Source: Sipunculus nudus (taxonomy: Eukaryota > Annelida > Sipuncula > Golfingiida > Sipunculidae). Taken from it: a stretch of DNA of 64,000 bases. Below the pieces are notes generated by a model. That model was not told the origin of the DNA, did no database searches, and saw nothing but the letters and a program-made list of their open reading frames with translations. The stretch is from positions 18,428,988 through 18,492,987 of the forward strand of contig CM049320.1 of NCBI GenBank assembly GCA_026874595.1, given 5' to 3'. Shown piece by piece: positions 49,751 to 62,689 of the stretch. Position numbers and translations under genes: made by a program. Every line of letters starts with the position of its first letter. Within the stretch, counting starts at the first letter, position 1.

Positions 49751-49926
49751 AATGCAATACAGCGGTCATACACAATATGTGCCTATATTTTTTCTTTCAC
49801 CCCCGTTGAAATAATTAAGATTATACTAAGAGTATAAAAATGTCCAGCATACGGTTTATGTAAATAAATTAATATGACGCCTAATTTGTATCTTGTGGAC
49901 GGATCATAGCGTGTGCGTTTGTTTGC

Positions 49927-49980
49927 AAATAATAATAATAATGATAATGTGATAATAATAATGATAAATATAAAAATAAT
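49927..49980. repeat. (AAT)n microsatellite in intron 3 of copy 5
   Basis: AAT/GAT run immediately inside the exon B donor, as in copies 1, 2 and 4. Confidence 0.9.
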
Positions 49981-51679
49981 TACCAACAGTCTTCTTGATA
50001 TGTACGAGGACGGCAAGGGCTCTATTATAATTTACACTGACGCCTTGCTCGATTTTCCCCAGAGGTAAACCTTTATCATACACGGCTCTTCTGTGAACAG
50101 GCTGTGTTTGTATATTACAACCGTTGTCTTCAGCTATCGGGATGATTTTCCCACCATATGTATTCTTTGAGTGAATGCCGACAACCTGGTCAACATGTGC
50201 CTGATACCGGTCCCCTTCAGGCAACAAGAACACCTAAAGGGCATACATACCACTACACATATCACATAACACATATCACATTATCAATAATTAAAGATTG
50301 TAGTCCGAGACTACATGTATAAAAGGTGTAAAGGAACTATTACCGTGACCTTTCAGCATGATGTACAATTTACACTGAATTTACTTGGTCAACATTTAGT
50401 TGTAATTGTATACAGCAAATTCAACAGTAAAATAAGGGGAACATTACCGATTCATAACGAATCATCAGTCGTTTTCTTTCTTTCAATCATCTTTTCGTAG
50501 CCATCTTTTGCCTGTGGTGCTAATGGACCGACAAAAGTATTTTTCTGCATTTCTTTAAACGGTTCTCCAAGAATCAAATTCGTATCTTGAAATATTTGAC
50601 ATACCTGCCTCCCAAGTTCTGCTACAACGATTTCCGTTTTGTTGTGGAGACGGAAAGTATTCTCACCTACGACGTCCCACACACTCAGGTAAACAATCCC
50701 GGTTTTTTTGGCGTGGAACTCCCAGGCCACAACCTCACCTGTCACGTTAATAGCGACCGCGGGATAAATGTTTAGGTATCCTCCTTGGGTCTGTGGGAGA
50801 TCGACTGCAGCGGTCCCAACACGTACTGAAAAAGAAAAGTTCGAAAGGTTCTCTTTGTATGTTAATACATAAAAACGCAACGGTAACATTTCCAACTTTA
50901 TAAACTTACCTTCTACGTTTATCTTTGCAAATTTCTTTCTTAAATATCTGTTCAAAATGTAGTCAACAGAGATTTCGTGTTCTATCTGGTAGTTAACGGA
51001 GCATTTATAATTTATTAACAGGAGCAGAGAACAGACCACATCACATTGCAGAGCCACACATATGGCCCCAGTATATACCTCTGATGACACGATAGGCATG
51101 ATTCACACAGTATACAACACAAATGCGCAAGACCTTCCCCTCAGTCTTATATAAAATTAGCTATAACATAGCAGTTATGCTCATGTAACTCTTAAATATT
51201 ATTTTGTTCAGGAAAAGCAAAACTGTTCATGCTTAAACAGATTTTACAAACTAATTTTCTGGACAATTTTATATATTTTAAATCGCCATATTTATATATA
51301 TTATGAAATTATTAACTACTAAACATTGAAAAAAAGTGGCCAAGCATATTTACATCATTATATTTCTTAATTACAATTTGTCAGCACGCTATGTTTGTAG
51401 GGATAATGCTAAATTTTTGACTGATATGGGTAAGTAGGAAAAGGTCTCGCCTAGGTTTGACCTGGAAAAGGAAACTAAAGTAACTTTTCTACAACATATG
51501 CAAACAAACGCAGTGACAATTTCGAAGTAAAGTACAATACCATACACTTCTGCGAAGACGGAAACTGTTGATGCCAACAGAAATATAACAATAGGCTTAA
51601 CCGCAGCCATTTTGTTGCTGCGTGATTTCCGTGGTACTTCCATAACAATAGTGTCCCTTGGCGTTTTCCCTTGATCTAA

Positions 51680-51860
51680 TAAATGATTCATCTGCACAGG
51701 GATACCCTTCCAGGGATTATACCGATCGTTTCATCTTCTACCTTCACCTTACAGGTTCTTCCTTTGATGTTGATACCTTTTGAAGCTGATGGCAGTTGTA
51801 AAATTCGGTTTTCCATGCAGAGGGTAACAATTACATTTAACGACCAACAAAGTAACATAT
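51680..51860 (-). promoter_or_regulatory. Conserved upstream block of copy 5
   Basis: Paralogous to 34540-34740, with the same TATA-like GGTATAATCC (51717-51726) about 110 bp before the ATG. Promoter function is inferred from position and conservation. Confidence 0.4.
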
Positions 51861-52199
51861 ACACATGTGAACTGTCCCAAAATATCTATCTGAAACAAGC
51901 TACAATCAGTTTCCACTTGACACCATATTTCTATAAAGTTGGTTTGACACACATACAAAAGCCTTTTTTAATCTCTGTACCGTACAGTCAGAGCACATTT
52001 TTATAAAGTGTTACCGGATACCTGATAATTTCCGTTAAAAGCAATCTGTGATCGATTTTTCTTGCACACACTCTTCCATTAGGTCTGGGTATATATGTAT
52101 AAAGGACATGTCTGCTATTTTTAAACAAGTTTTATGGGTGTAATCGCCTCATTTTAAATGCCTCTTTGGCCAAAATGAACATCTGCGGAATTTAATTAT

Positions 52200-52700
52200 G
52201 GTATGGGATGGGGCTTGAGTACTTTTTTATTCGGTATTTTTTATTCAGTGATTGTCCTGCAGAACCCTCGGCCTATGTGGAGGCCGAACCTGACGAATCT
52301 GGCCATGTTACATCTCACATTTCAGGTCACCACCTCCCCCCCCCCCCCCCCATCCTACCCCGGCTTAAGGTCCTGCGCCCTATGCCACAGCAAAAGCCGT
52401 TTTACTGTTTTACACATCTAATTTTTCCTGTGAAACCTTGATATAAACGAGCATTGAACTATACCCGTTTCTTTTAGACTACTATTTCTTTTGACAGAAC
52501 TATGGGTCATCATCAGTACCCGAATGGGCCTCAGTCCAGAGCATAACAGTCTGGGCGTACCCAAAGGGGGGGGGGGGGGGGGTCTTGACAGGCAGATAAA
52601 ACATGAATACTGGAAGTCTGCCTTGGGACACTTGTTTTTAATTCCTATATCATCAACTACGCGACAAACATACTGGCAAACAGACACGCTGAAAACTTAA
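52200..52700. other. Upstream repeat block with poly-C and poly-G tracts
   Basis: 52250-52440 matches 53740-53930 (GCAGAACC, ACGAATCT, TTTCAGGTCACCAC, AAAGCCGTTT). It is therefore the distal upstream region of copy 5, while 53740-53930 is that of copy 6. A poly-C run near 52340 and a poly-G run at 52566-52582 lie within it. About 52690 marks the point where copy 6 intron 1 sequence begins. Confidence 0.6.
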
Positions 52701-53200
52701 CTCAGAACACTAATCCCACAGCAGAGCCTCTCACATAGCCACTGTATATACTCTATGATGACATGACATGAAAAAATGTACACATGGCCTTCTGCTATTT
52801 CGTATATATAATATATAAACCAAATTCAAAGAGTATTTTTTCTTCTCTTGTTACACTTAAATTTTGTTCGGGAATTGCATAACTGTTCATGCTTAGAAAG
52901 TGTTCATGGTCTATATAGACCTATTATTAAATTAATTTTGGTGACAATTTATATATTTTAAACAGCTGTATAAAAAGTACATAACCAACTATTTAACTTA
53001 AAAAAAATTGGCCAAGCATATTCCATGTTTCTTAATCACCCTTTTTCAGCATGATTTTTTTTGTAGAGATCATGTTAATATTGATTGGCATCGGAAAGGA
53101 GTAAAAGGTCTCATCTAGGTTTGACTTGGAAACGGAAGTAATTTTGTCTACAACAAATACAAACAAACGCAGTGACAATTTCGAAGTAAAGGTACATTAC

Positions 53201-53270
53201 CATACACGTCCGCGAACATAGAAACTGTTGATGCCAGTAGAAATGTAAACATAGTCTGAACCGCAGCCAT
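53201..53270 (-). pseudogene. Gene copy 6: first exon only
   Basis: On the minus strand, ATG at 53270 opens 23 codons (MAAVQTMFTFLLASTVSMFA, then DVY) plus one base, ending at a GTAATG donor. The promoter block (53335-53480) and about 500 bp of intron 1 (52700-53200) are present, but exons A-C are missing; sequence below 52690 is the upstream region of copy 5. It could be a dead remnant, or it could splice into copy 5 exon A at 50825. Confidence 0.7.
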
Positions 53271-53939
53271 TTTGTTGCTGAGTGATTTCTGCGATCCTGC
53301 CCTAACAGTAGTGTCCCACGTTTTCTATAAAATGATTCATCTGGAAAAATGCAATCCTTCAAAGGATCATACAGATCGTTTCCCTTCTACCATCGCCTTT
53401 TAGGTTCTTCCTTTGATGTTGTAAAATTCGGTTTTTCATGCAAAGGGCAAGCAACAAATTCACATAAATTTACATATGTGAGCTGACCCATAACACTGTT
53501 TGAAACAAGCTACAATTAGTGACCCCTTGACACCATTTGTTTTATAAAGTTGGTTAGTCACGCAAAAAGGACGTTTATGTCCTCTATACCGTACAAACAG
53601 AGCACATTTCTAGGTGCTACTATATACCTCATAATATCCGTTTAAAGTGATATATGATCGATATACCTGGACACAATCTTCCCCTAGGCGGCTACACATA
53701 TATAACGCACAAGTCTGCTGTTTTTATACAATTTTCGTTGACGGTTTAGGACATGCAGAACCTAATTGGGTGCCAAACATGACGAATCTCACCATTCTTC
53801 TTCTCACTTTCCAGGTCACCACTACCCCTCGACCCCTTCCCCGGCTTCGAGCCTTGCGCTTTATTCCTATACCACAAAAAGCCGTTTAGCTGTTTTACAT
53901 ATCTTGTCTGTTTTAACAGGCGCTTTTATGGCCGCAAAT

Positions 53940-55090
53940 AGTAGCTTTGAGAAGAGATGACTATACCTGTCTACATGATTCATCAACATATTTATTCAAT
54001 TTATCGCATTTGAATGACAATAAAACGAGAAACCATCATTATGGGAAAAGACCATTCATGTTGAGCATTAAGCACGGTTGACGATAAACAGAAACGTATG
54101 CTTCTATTGAAACCTTTTTTCAAGTAAGGGTTTTCCATCATTCTACGGTTTAGGCATGTGAACTCAACACTAAATGAGTAACAATAGAGTCCCGATCAAA
54201 TCCCCCCCCCCCTTTTTTTTTTGTTTAGCGTCATATATGTTGGTTAATACTGATGATAGTCAGCTTTGTTGTCATGGCAAAGGAATTCTTCACAGGATAA
54301 TGACTGAATATCTGAATTTTGGACATGAAGAACTCACGCCCATAGATCCAGTATATGTAAATAAATAATGCATAATACATAATACATAGTCACGTGAAAA
54401 ATAAAAATAAATGATAAAACTAATTAATGGATAAATACCCATTACATGTATACATTTAAAAATATACACAATTATAATTTACAAATTAATAACAGAAATA
54501 AAATTTTTTTCAACTGAATAAATATAAACTGCAATAAGGTAACAAGTGATATATTAACGCAATATCCGAACTAACTAACGTTTTATATGAGTATGTAATG
54601 AAAAAAATTAAAATTTTCCTTGACAATCTTGTTAAACAGAATAAATGCAAAATGTTTTTGAATATGCTAAAAATAAAGTAAAAAAATAGTGAGAAATAAT
54701 ACAATTTTTCCAATAATAATTATTTCACATACGGATAATATACTTTAAATATGTCATGAAATATAGCATTCATACATATCTTTGGAAATTTTATAGGGTT
54801 TAATTTATTAAGAATCCAAGTAAAATACATGAGGGAAAAATTAAACAATAATTCAATAGTGTTCACTGGTATAATGCATCATTTTAATGCTTAGATCATG
54901 CCAACTTTAACATGCTGTATTTGTTTCACAATGGTTATAACAAAGAATAAAAGTTTCATGACAACATAAAAAAACAAATGATACATAAAATAATCCATCA
55001 TTACTGGTTCTCAACATCATATAGAAATGACTCTCTTTTAACAAATTGAAGACACACAAATGCTGCAAGCTTGCTAATTACGACAGATTT
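53940..55090. other. AT-rich DNA, probably LINE 3' region
   Basis: No coding frame is supported, apart from a short unrecognised one at 54174-54368. A poly-C/poly-T tract (54200-54222), read on the minus strand as A-run then G-run, could be the tail end of the LINE that begins above 55100. Confidence 0.35.
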
Positions 55091-58000
55091 TGTAGTAGAC
55101 AGTAATGAGATGAAAGGTATATCATTAACTTCAAACAGCTATTTTCTTCTCAATGAAATATATAAAGGACATTTAATAACTAAATAGTACTCATCTTCAA
55201 TATAAGAATCTTCAGGTTTAAGACAACATTTATAACATCTCTTTTCCCCGGCATTTTCTTGTGACGACCAACTTCTAATTTAAAAGTATGTGATGATACT
55301 GATAAATATAATTCAGTGGTAAATAAACTTTTAAAGATAGCATGTTTTAACTTTCCATTACTTTTTATGTTAGCTGTCCATTCTTGCCTTTCATTATCAT
55401 GTATCCTTTGTTTGAAACATGACAAAAATATATTTATATCACCCACATCATGAAGTTTCCATGAATACCCAAATCCAAAAGAACAAATATTTTTTATCCT
55501 TGTTGCCCACGTATTCTTTTTTATTTCGTCTAATCTATATATTTGGTAATATAAACGCTTAGGGTACCTATAATCTTCCATTCCTAGTAACTTAACCCAA
55601 TAAAATACACTTAACATAAATCTAAAGAAAATCTTCCACACACCAAATGCTGAAGCATTCGATGGAGAAGAGTTTTTTTCCCCCAAGTTCTATTTTATCT
55701 TTTTTAATTGATTGATAATTAATTGCCATATGAATATTTAGGTAAAACCATTTTAGCAAACAAAAAGAATAATATTTTTACAGAAATATGCTTAACATAT
55801 TTGATATTTTTCCATTTCTGCACATTTCAGACAATAAGTAAATACCCCTCACAAATACCTATAACTATTGACAAGTTCAAGTTTTCTTCCTTTATAATAT
55901 CACTTTTCATATTTCTGTATTCCCCACATTTCTGAATACCAAAACTTTAGTTTTATCCACATTTACCTTCATTCCATATCGGTCACAAAAATATTCAAGT
56001 TTATCCATTTGATTATGTAATCTCCCAACCGTGTCTCTGATCCCAAACAATATCATCAGCAACATTAACATTGTAAAAAGGTTTTGTTTCCTGGTCTACA
56101 AAAATACCTTGATTTAATTCTTGCATTATTAAATAAAATTCATTTATAAAGAAAGCAAACAAAAGTTGGCTTATCATACAAACCTGTCTCACTCTAACAT
56201 TGCATGAAAAATTAAAGCCCCTCATTTGTAAAAACACAAGATGAAAATTAAGCGTACATGGAATTTAAAATATTTTACATTTTTCCTTTTATCCCACACT
56301 TATTAAGTACATAAAAAATATATTTTGTGTTATAAACAGTCGAAAACTTTGGAAAAATCGATGAATATTGCATAAAATCTCCCTTTTCTCTTGGTCAGTT
56401 ATGTTTCAATTAAAGACAGAGTGAAAATATTATCTGTTGTACTAGATTTCCTTCTGTAACCTGCCTGTTCTTCAAGAAATATACTGTTGGCTTCAGCCCA
56501 TGTAAATAAACTTTCATTCAAATTTTTTATTTAATAACTTACTAACAGTAAATAATAGTGAAATACCTCTGTAATTATTTGGATCGTTGGTGGTGCCCCT
56601 TTTATATAATGCAAATATAATGGCTTCAGACCATTCTGTTGGAAATTCACCTTGGAATCAATAATATTTGAGAAACGTTCTAATAATGGTACCAAAAGTG
56701 TTTCGTTTACTTTCAATAATTCAACTGTGATCCTATCTGTCCCAGGAGCTTGACTACGTTTCTTATCTAGTTCTTATCTAAGGAATTAAAGTTCTCTGTG
56801 AACAAACATTTAAAATATCTTTTGTACTGTTATTGCTTACGTCCTTATTCTTCGATGTTTTAATCTTCTTAAACAAAGCTTTTAATGTTCTACATTGATG
56901 TAGGTCCCTCATAAATGAACGTTTATATTTTTCCTTATGTAATTTACATGTTTCTTTATATTTTGATTTTACTATACTATAATCCATAAAATCCGTTTCA
57001 CTGTTTGAGATTCTAAATTCATTTATTGTTCTGTATGTTTCTCTCTTCATATTTAAGCATTCTTCTGTCGCTGCCTGAATTTATTTTCCTTAATAAGTGA
57101 TGCCCCTGTGGAAGTCATATATGTTATATTCCCATCTGTATCTGGTGCATGTCTGCAATTTAAAGTATGAACATTTAAACTTATACATTATTCTTTCAGT
57201 GATTGGCCAAATTTGTTAATGCCTTGATCATCAGATGTTCTTGCAGAAATAAAATTATCTCAAAAGTTTTAATTAACTGATAATTGTTTTAAGTTGTCTT
57301 TTTTCTAAATTGTCCCTTAAATTTCCGATCTAGTATTTAAGTCTCCCATTATTATTAAGTCTAATTGCTCCTGTGTTTCTAACAGTTCTGTTAAGATGTT
57401 TTAGGTCATTTAATTCCATCTGTTATGCCTATTTGGTTATATTTTACAGAATACCGAGGTGCGAGGTATGCAGAAATAACGTGAATATTTTTTACAAAGC
57501 CCAATTCTTCACCATTTAAGATAATAATAATTATGTCAGTAAATTTTGTAATGACATGCATAATATGTTTTGTTAAAGATGCTTTCATATAAACAATGAC
57601 CCCTCTTCCTTTAATTCTTTACGAATACTTGAGTATCCTTGGTTTCCAAAGATATCACCAACAAACTGTTCATCTGATTTAACCAACGTTTCAGTTATGA
57701 CAGTTATACAATACTGTGAAATTTTATATCTGAAATTAAAATCATCTTTAGCTGTATTTAAACCTTAAATATTCCATAGCTTCTTTATCAATGTCAAATT
57801 TGGTTCTGTAATAGATATGTTGTTTACCCTGAACGTGCCTTTATTATCAACATGGTTAGTAGCGCTAGGGTGCAGTGCAAGGTTTTTGTACTCAGTGCAA
57901 TGCAATTCTTCTGGTACCAATTCTGAATCATAAATGTGCACAATATTAACATTAGATCTCATGTTTTCACACATATAACATAGACTTTCATCTAAACTCA

Positions 58001-58120
58001 AATCAGTAGAATTCTTTCTTTCATCAACCCTTTGTAAACCCTTTAAGCATGTTAATGTAAGTGATATCTCTTCTATTTTCATCATTTTGTAACGAAGAAA
58101 CATCCAAATAATACACATTA
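55090..58120 (-). mobile_element. Degenerate non-LTR retrotransposon (LINE), nearly full coding length
   Basis: Minus-strand remnants occur in order. At 57588-57406 is an AP-type endonuclease part (VKNIHVISAYLAPRYS). Linker fragments lie at 57050-56778. At 56716-56531 is early RT (LVPLLERFSNIID, YIKGAPPTIQ). At 56237-56013 is the RT core (LLFAFFINEFYLIMQEL, then VADD where YADD is expected). At 55686-55180 is the C-terminal part, ending in an EDEYYLVIKCPLY stretch near 55150. Many stops and frameshifts make it inactive. The layout suits the jockey/CR1/L2 group; exact clade not assigned. Confidence 0.8.
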
Positions 58121-61100
58121 GTTACACTTTTTATATCTTAAACATTACTATATTATAAAATGAACTATTACAGGTTTTACCTGTATGATCATTATTAACT
58201 AGATTAATCATGTCGTATTGTTCACCAGTAACTACATAAACCAATTTTCAGTGGTGGTTTTATGTCTTACCTATTGCATACTTTTAATACCTTTTCTTCA
58301 CAAACTTTTGGAAAACATGAAAATTCTATTTAAGATATTTGAAGGAACAGGAGGCCCTCTACGGAAGAAGAAAATTTTATTGAATTACACGCTATGTATT
58401 GTAACTTTGTAAAGAACTCATCTGTAGACGATATGAACTCTTTTTCTCAGCAAACTGAACGAATCACAAAATGGTATCCTCGAAACGGTCGATGATCGTG
58501 CAAAGTTCCCCATTGAACAGTCACCTCATGCGAATACAGATGGCATGTTATATACATTTTACAAATCCATAATTTTCCAGTCTATAGGATGTTATATTGA
58601 ACAAGTAATTTTAAAACTAAATAAACGGGTCAATGAAGCTTATTGTCTCCATATGAGAAAATTTCATAGTATCTCGCATCAGCTGCGGAGCGTGAAAAAA
58701 AAACAAACTTTATAACAGTTGGCCGACGAAGTGTATCCAGAATACCAAAGCGGCATCTTTTTTCAACAAAAGGTGGAAGTTTTAGTGTTCGTGTTTTTAG
58801 CCGTTCCATTGTTAGGGCGCATATAAGAATTATATGGTGGTTATCGGAGTTGGATTCAGTTTGACTATGCAGAGACTTGGATTAAGGATTCTAGAAGATC
58901 GGGTTAATAAATTCGGGGGCTCTACAGAAAGGGAAATTGTACGAGACGATACAGCTCATTCAATATTGCTTCAATCGTCCGATACCGATCTTTACTCCAG
59001 GAAATACAAACTTAACCTCCAAATGACAGTGACACCTGTAACAGAGTTAATGTGTGTGTGTATATATATATATATATAGGGGTGTGGGTGTGTGTACATA
59101 AATGAAGCTCTTCTTTCAGTTGGTTTAGACAAATATCTTAAATTTGGCCATAGACTGGGCTATTATTTGTACAGAGAGGTGATGCTTATAAGACAGGTGC
59201 TATCTGGTGACACCTGAAAATTCCTTTTTGGAAATCGTCTTTCATTTACAAGGCTCGGTAGTGTAAGCTCTTATAAACATGGGAAAATTAAAGAATATAA
59301 AATTAAAATTATAGGGGTTAGAGTATATTGTTAGTTATCACGTGAGTGGAGGTATTAATTAAATGACTGCCTGTCTGAAAAAACCGCTTTCACACACCTT
59401 GCGCCCCTAACGTGCAGCCAAATTAACCTAATTATAAAGTGGACATAACGCTTTATTACCATGTTATCATATTGCTACCATATTACCATCGTCCTGGGTC
59501 CTGTGAGCCAGCGTTTTCGAATGATGGCAGATAAATGTCAGTGACTCCAACGGGAATCTCACTTTAAAATACGAGAATTTGTTTTATAGTCAGCTGAGCT
59601 AAAAGCCAATCAGCGGAGATAGGCAGAGCCGGATACAGGATAGTTCTACGACAGATGGGGATGTGGGAGGGGGGTGGGGGTTAACACCTTGGTTTAGCTA
59701 AACAAAGTGTGAAGGGAGTGCTGATAGACATTATCCGCCATTCTGACATGAAGACATACACGGAAGAAAACTTAACCAGATGCACTATTTTTTTTTTGTT
59801 TTAAGGGTTGTATTATTCTATTTCCCGCTTCTTAGGCTGAAATAATTTTTTTATGTGTAAAACAGTAAAACAAGGGACCCATGGGTCATGACGCTCAGCT
59901 GCCAAGCATAACCTGCGACATCATGGGCTGCGATTCACAACTTCCAGTCAAACTGTTGAAGAACCTATATGCCAATTTTGTTGAAACTTTCTACGTTGAC
60001 ATAAATATATATCACATATGTCTGGTTAAATCACAGTGAATTGATGGTCGGAGGTAAAATGTATGGTTGTTGAGGTATAAAGAACTAATCCTAATGCTTG
60101 CTTAATACCTGTCAGTCTCAAAAGGAAAAACACACAGGCCAAATATAAGATCAAAATATATAGCAAAAAGTCAAGGAAATCCATGCAAGAATTATTGTGA
60201 AACGGGGGTTTATGTATCAATTTTTATTCAATACACGCCAACTGTACTGAGCTTTCATAAATGATGGTTATATTTATTAAGAAGTCTTTGACCCAATGCA
60301 AGATTACATTTATATACATCCCACTGCATTCACTTTTATAGTTCTTGAGATAATATGTCCTAATGGAATTTAAAAATGGCTTCCTGGTGGCCTTATTTTT
60401 TTCAGACAGGTCGGAAATTGAACAACAAACATCCTCTAAAAGGGACCAAACATTGGAAAAAAAATCACAGACACTTCATTCGCAAAAGGATTTCTAAGCT
60501 GGATACCTGGCAGATATAATGGATTTCTGACATGTCTGACATATGATATCACACATCCCCCAATGAGAGACAGAACTTGTGGCAATTGCTCCAAAGAATG
60601 TTACAGTTATGAATGTCAAAAACAATTCAAAAGCATTATCAGATTGGAGAGCTTTCATATCAGATTTATGGACATACAAATGTTAAAAGGGCAAGTCCAA
60701 TATTTTTTTTAATTATCACCTTGCTTTTCAATGGGGTCAGCAGGGTAGGTAAACTGCAAAACCTGAAAGAAAAGAAATGCAGAAAGCATCACTAAGAGTC
60801 TTGTAATCAAATAAAGCCATCCTAAATCCAGGTACAGACCCACATATTATCACAATAAACACTTGCTGGTATATCATATGATTTGTATAATAATTATTCA
60901 GATATCTAGAAAACTGAGTTTATTGCTATGATTCAATGAAATAAACTGCAAAATGTTCCCATCATCTTATAAATCAGTAGCTAAACTTTAACACTTTACT
61001 CTCATAGTCTTAATGCCTGGTAAAAGCATTCTGGCAACACTGTCTTTTTTATGCCCTAATGATGTCCTTATCACACCATAAGCTGATATATATATATATA

Positions 61101-61180
61101 TCACAAGTGTCACTGACAATTATGGGCACACAGTGAGATGTACCAGTTGGAGTGCAATGGAAATGTACAAGGAAAATAGA
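58120..61180. other. No gene identified
   Basis: A plus-strand frame at 58834-59079 (MVVIGVGFSLTMQRLGLRIL...) could be a first exon, but it runs into a (TA)n tract and shows no known domain. Other frames are short. Small simple repeats lie at 59050-59095. Confidence 0.4.
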
Positions 61181-61199
61181 GATGGTCTACAAAGTAAGT

Positions 61200-62040
61200 T
61201 TTTATTATGACCATCCCTGACCTATGACCCTGGCCTTTTGCCCACATATCAATTGGATTCTTTTTAAAGTGATGGGTAACTACTTACCACTTAAAACTGG
61301 AGTAATCACTTGGCAACCAATGTGTGAATAACTTTGACCTGCAACCTTTAACCTCCTGACCAGCTGACACCAAAATCAATAAGTTATTTCTTCAAGCAAA
61401 AGACCTATACATATGTTTGAATCGAGTGATGCATAGATGAGGCATATGTGAAACACTGAAAGTTTGGGATAAACAGTACAACTTGAAATATGTTCACAAG
61501 CATTTGGAACAATTTAGTAATGTGACCTTGACCTCTGACCTTTTGAACTCAACATCAATACGTTTCTTCCCCTATTGGTAGGTTAGCCATACATGACAGA
61601 TGGAAGTTATAGGTTGAAAAGTTTGCCTTAAAATGACTCCACGCAAGAAGTGGGTGCTGTGAACTTGACCTTTGACCTCAAAATCAACAGGTCTTTTTCC
61701 CTGTTCAAAGAGAAGAGATATGTCAGTGCTGGAAGATTTGGAATGAAAATTCTAGCTTGAAATGTGTCCACAGCCTCTTTAAAGAAGTGGCTCCTGTGAC
61801 CTTGACCTTTGACCTAAAATTAATTATAGTTCTTCCCCTGTTGGTAGGTGAGCTGTAGGTGAAAGATGGAAGGTTTGGGATGAAAAATTTGGCTAAAAGA
61901 ATTCAGGGGGGGGGGGGGGGGGTAGAAACACTGCGGCCGGCCAGACGGACAGACGGAAGGACGACGGACAAAGACAAATCGCTATAGCCCAGCATGTCTG
62001 AAAGTCACCTGAGCTAATAAGCGGATGGCCTCAGGTTACA
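61200..62040. repeat. TGACCT-rich interspersed repeat with ~140-bp sub-period
   Basis: Words such as GACCTTGACCTTTGACCT recur near 61340, 61520, 61663 and 61799, each followed by a TCTTCCCCTGTT-like stretch and GAAAGTTTGGGATGAAAA-like text. A poly-G run follows (61906-61922), then GACGGACAGACGG and finally TCACCTGAGCTAATAA. This resembles repeats I associate with molluscs. Confidence 0.7.
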
Positions 62041-62055
62041 AGGGGGGGGGGGGGA
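62041..62055. repeat. Poly-G tract
   Basis: About 14 consecutive G just after the TGACCT-rich repeat. Both poly-G tracts here may be collapsed or length-variable in assemblies. Confidence 0.85.
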
Positions 62056-62091
62056 GATTAAATTTGAAAATACGGAAGTCTTCTTTGACCG

Positions 62092-62283
62092 ATGCGTGCG
62101 CTCGGGCGGGACAAGTTTCCTGGGGACATGATTATTCTTGAAGATGCGCCTCATATTTCTTCTTTGGTTGTTACCTCCGCTAACGGGTGGGGTTATGTTT
62201 TTGCGGGCGTTGGTCCGGTTGTGTGTCTGTTAGCAACATTACTCAGAAAGTTATCTTCGGATTTTGATGACGTTTCAGGATAG
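62092..62283 (+). other. Orphan open frame with a possible membrane segment
   Basis: 63 codons. The stretch GWGYVFAGVGPVVCLLATLL could span a membrane and is followed by RKLSSDFDDVSG and a stop. Composition is coding-like. I recognise no family and cannot define splice sites. It might be an exon of a gene outside the window. Confidence 0.25.
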
Positions 62284-62689
62284 CTCGGCATTGATAAAAG
62301 AACAATTAATACTATATTCGGGTGATCAGGATCACCATCTGGATGCAGAAATGATTGAAAGAAAAAAAAAAAAAATACTGCATTTCTGACAATGCCATAT
62401 CGGGGTAATGAGCAGCTTTGGCGGACGTCTGCTTCAGAGTGCAAATTTCTAGTTTATTTCTAGTTAATAGCCGGCCCAAAGTGTTTCATGTGTCAGATAA
62501 AGTGATTGAAATGCAGAGTTATTGAAAACTTTTGGTAATATCAAAGAGTTTACATGAGACAATAGCCAGAAATTATCTGCTTTCATCATAGAGGCGTACA
62601 GCGTACCCGCGGGCATGTCTGAGCCACATATAGAACAGTTTATACGCAGTCATCCTGTTAATCTTAAAAATAAAATATTTTATATTGTT

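Larger units (their letters stand above)
47633..51610 (-). pseudogene. Gene copy 5: complete exon set with one in-frame TGA at a conserved Cys
   Basis: Minus-strand exons: 51610-51541 (signal peptide, MAAVKPIVIFLLAST...), 50825-50605 (A), 50233-49984 (B), 48021-47633 (C). Phases are 1-0-1 with good GT-AG sites. The only lesion is TGA at 47956-47954, where copies 1 and 2 have TGC (Cys 203). The 106 codons after it stay open to the normal stop, with all six remaining exon C cysteines. The polyadenylation signal used by copies 2 and 4 has changed here. Intron 3 is 1962 bp because of an insertion. Most likely a young pseudogene; recoding is a remote alternative. Confidence 0.8.

Noticed and set aside
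50452-51099. A 215-codon minus-strand open frame through exon A of copy 5, the longest in the window
   Set aside because: Both ends lie in introns. Paralog alignment limits the coding part to 50605-50825, with conserved splice sites on each side; the rest is chance openness.
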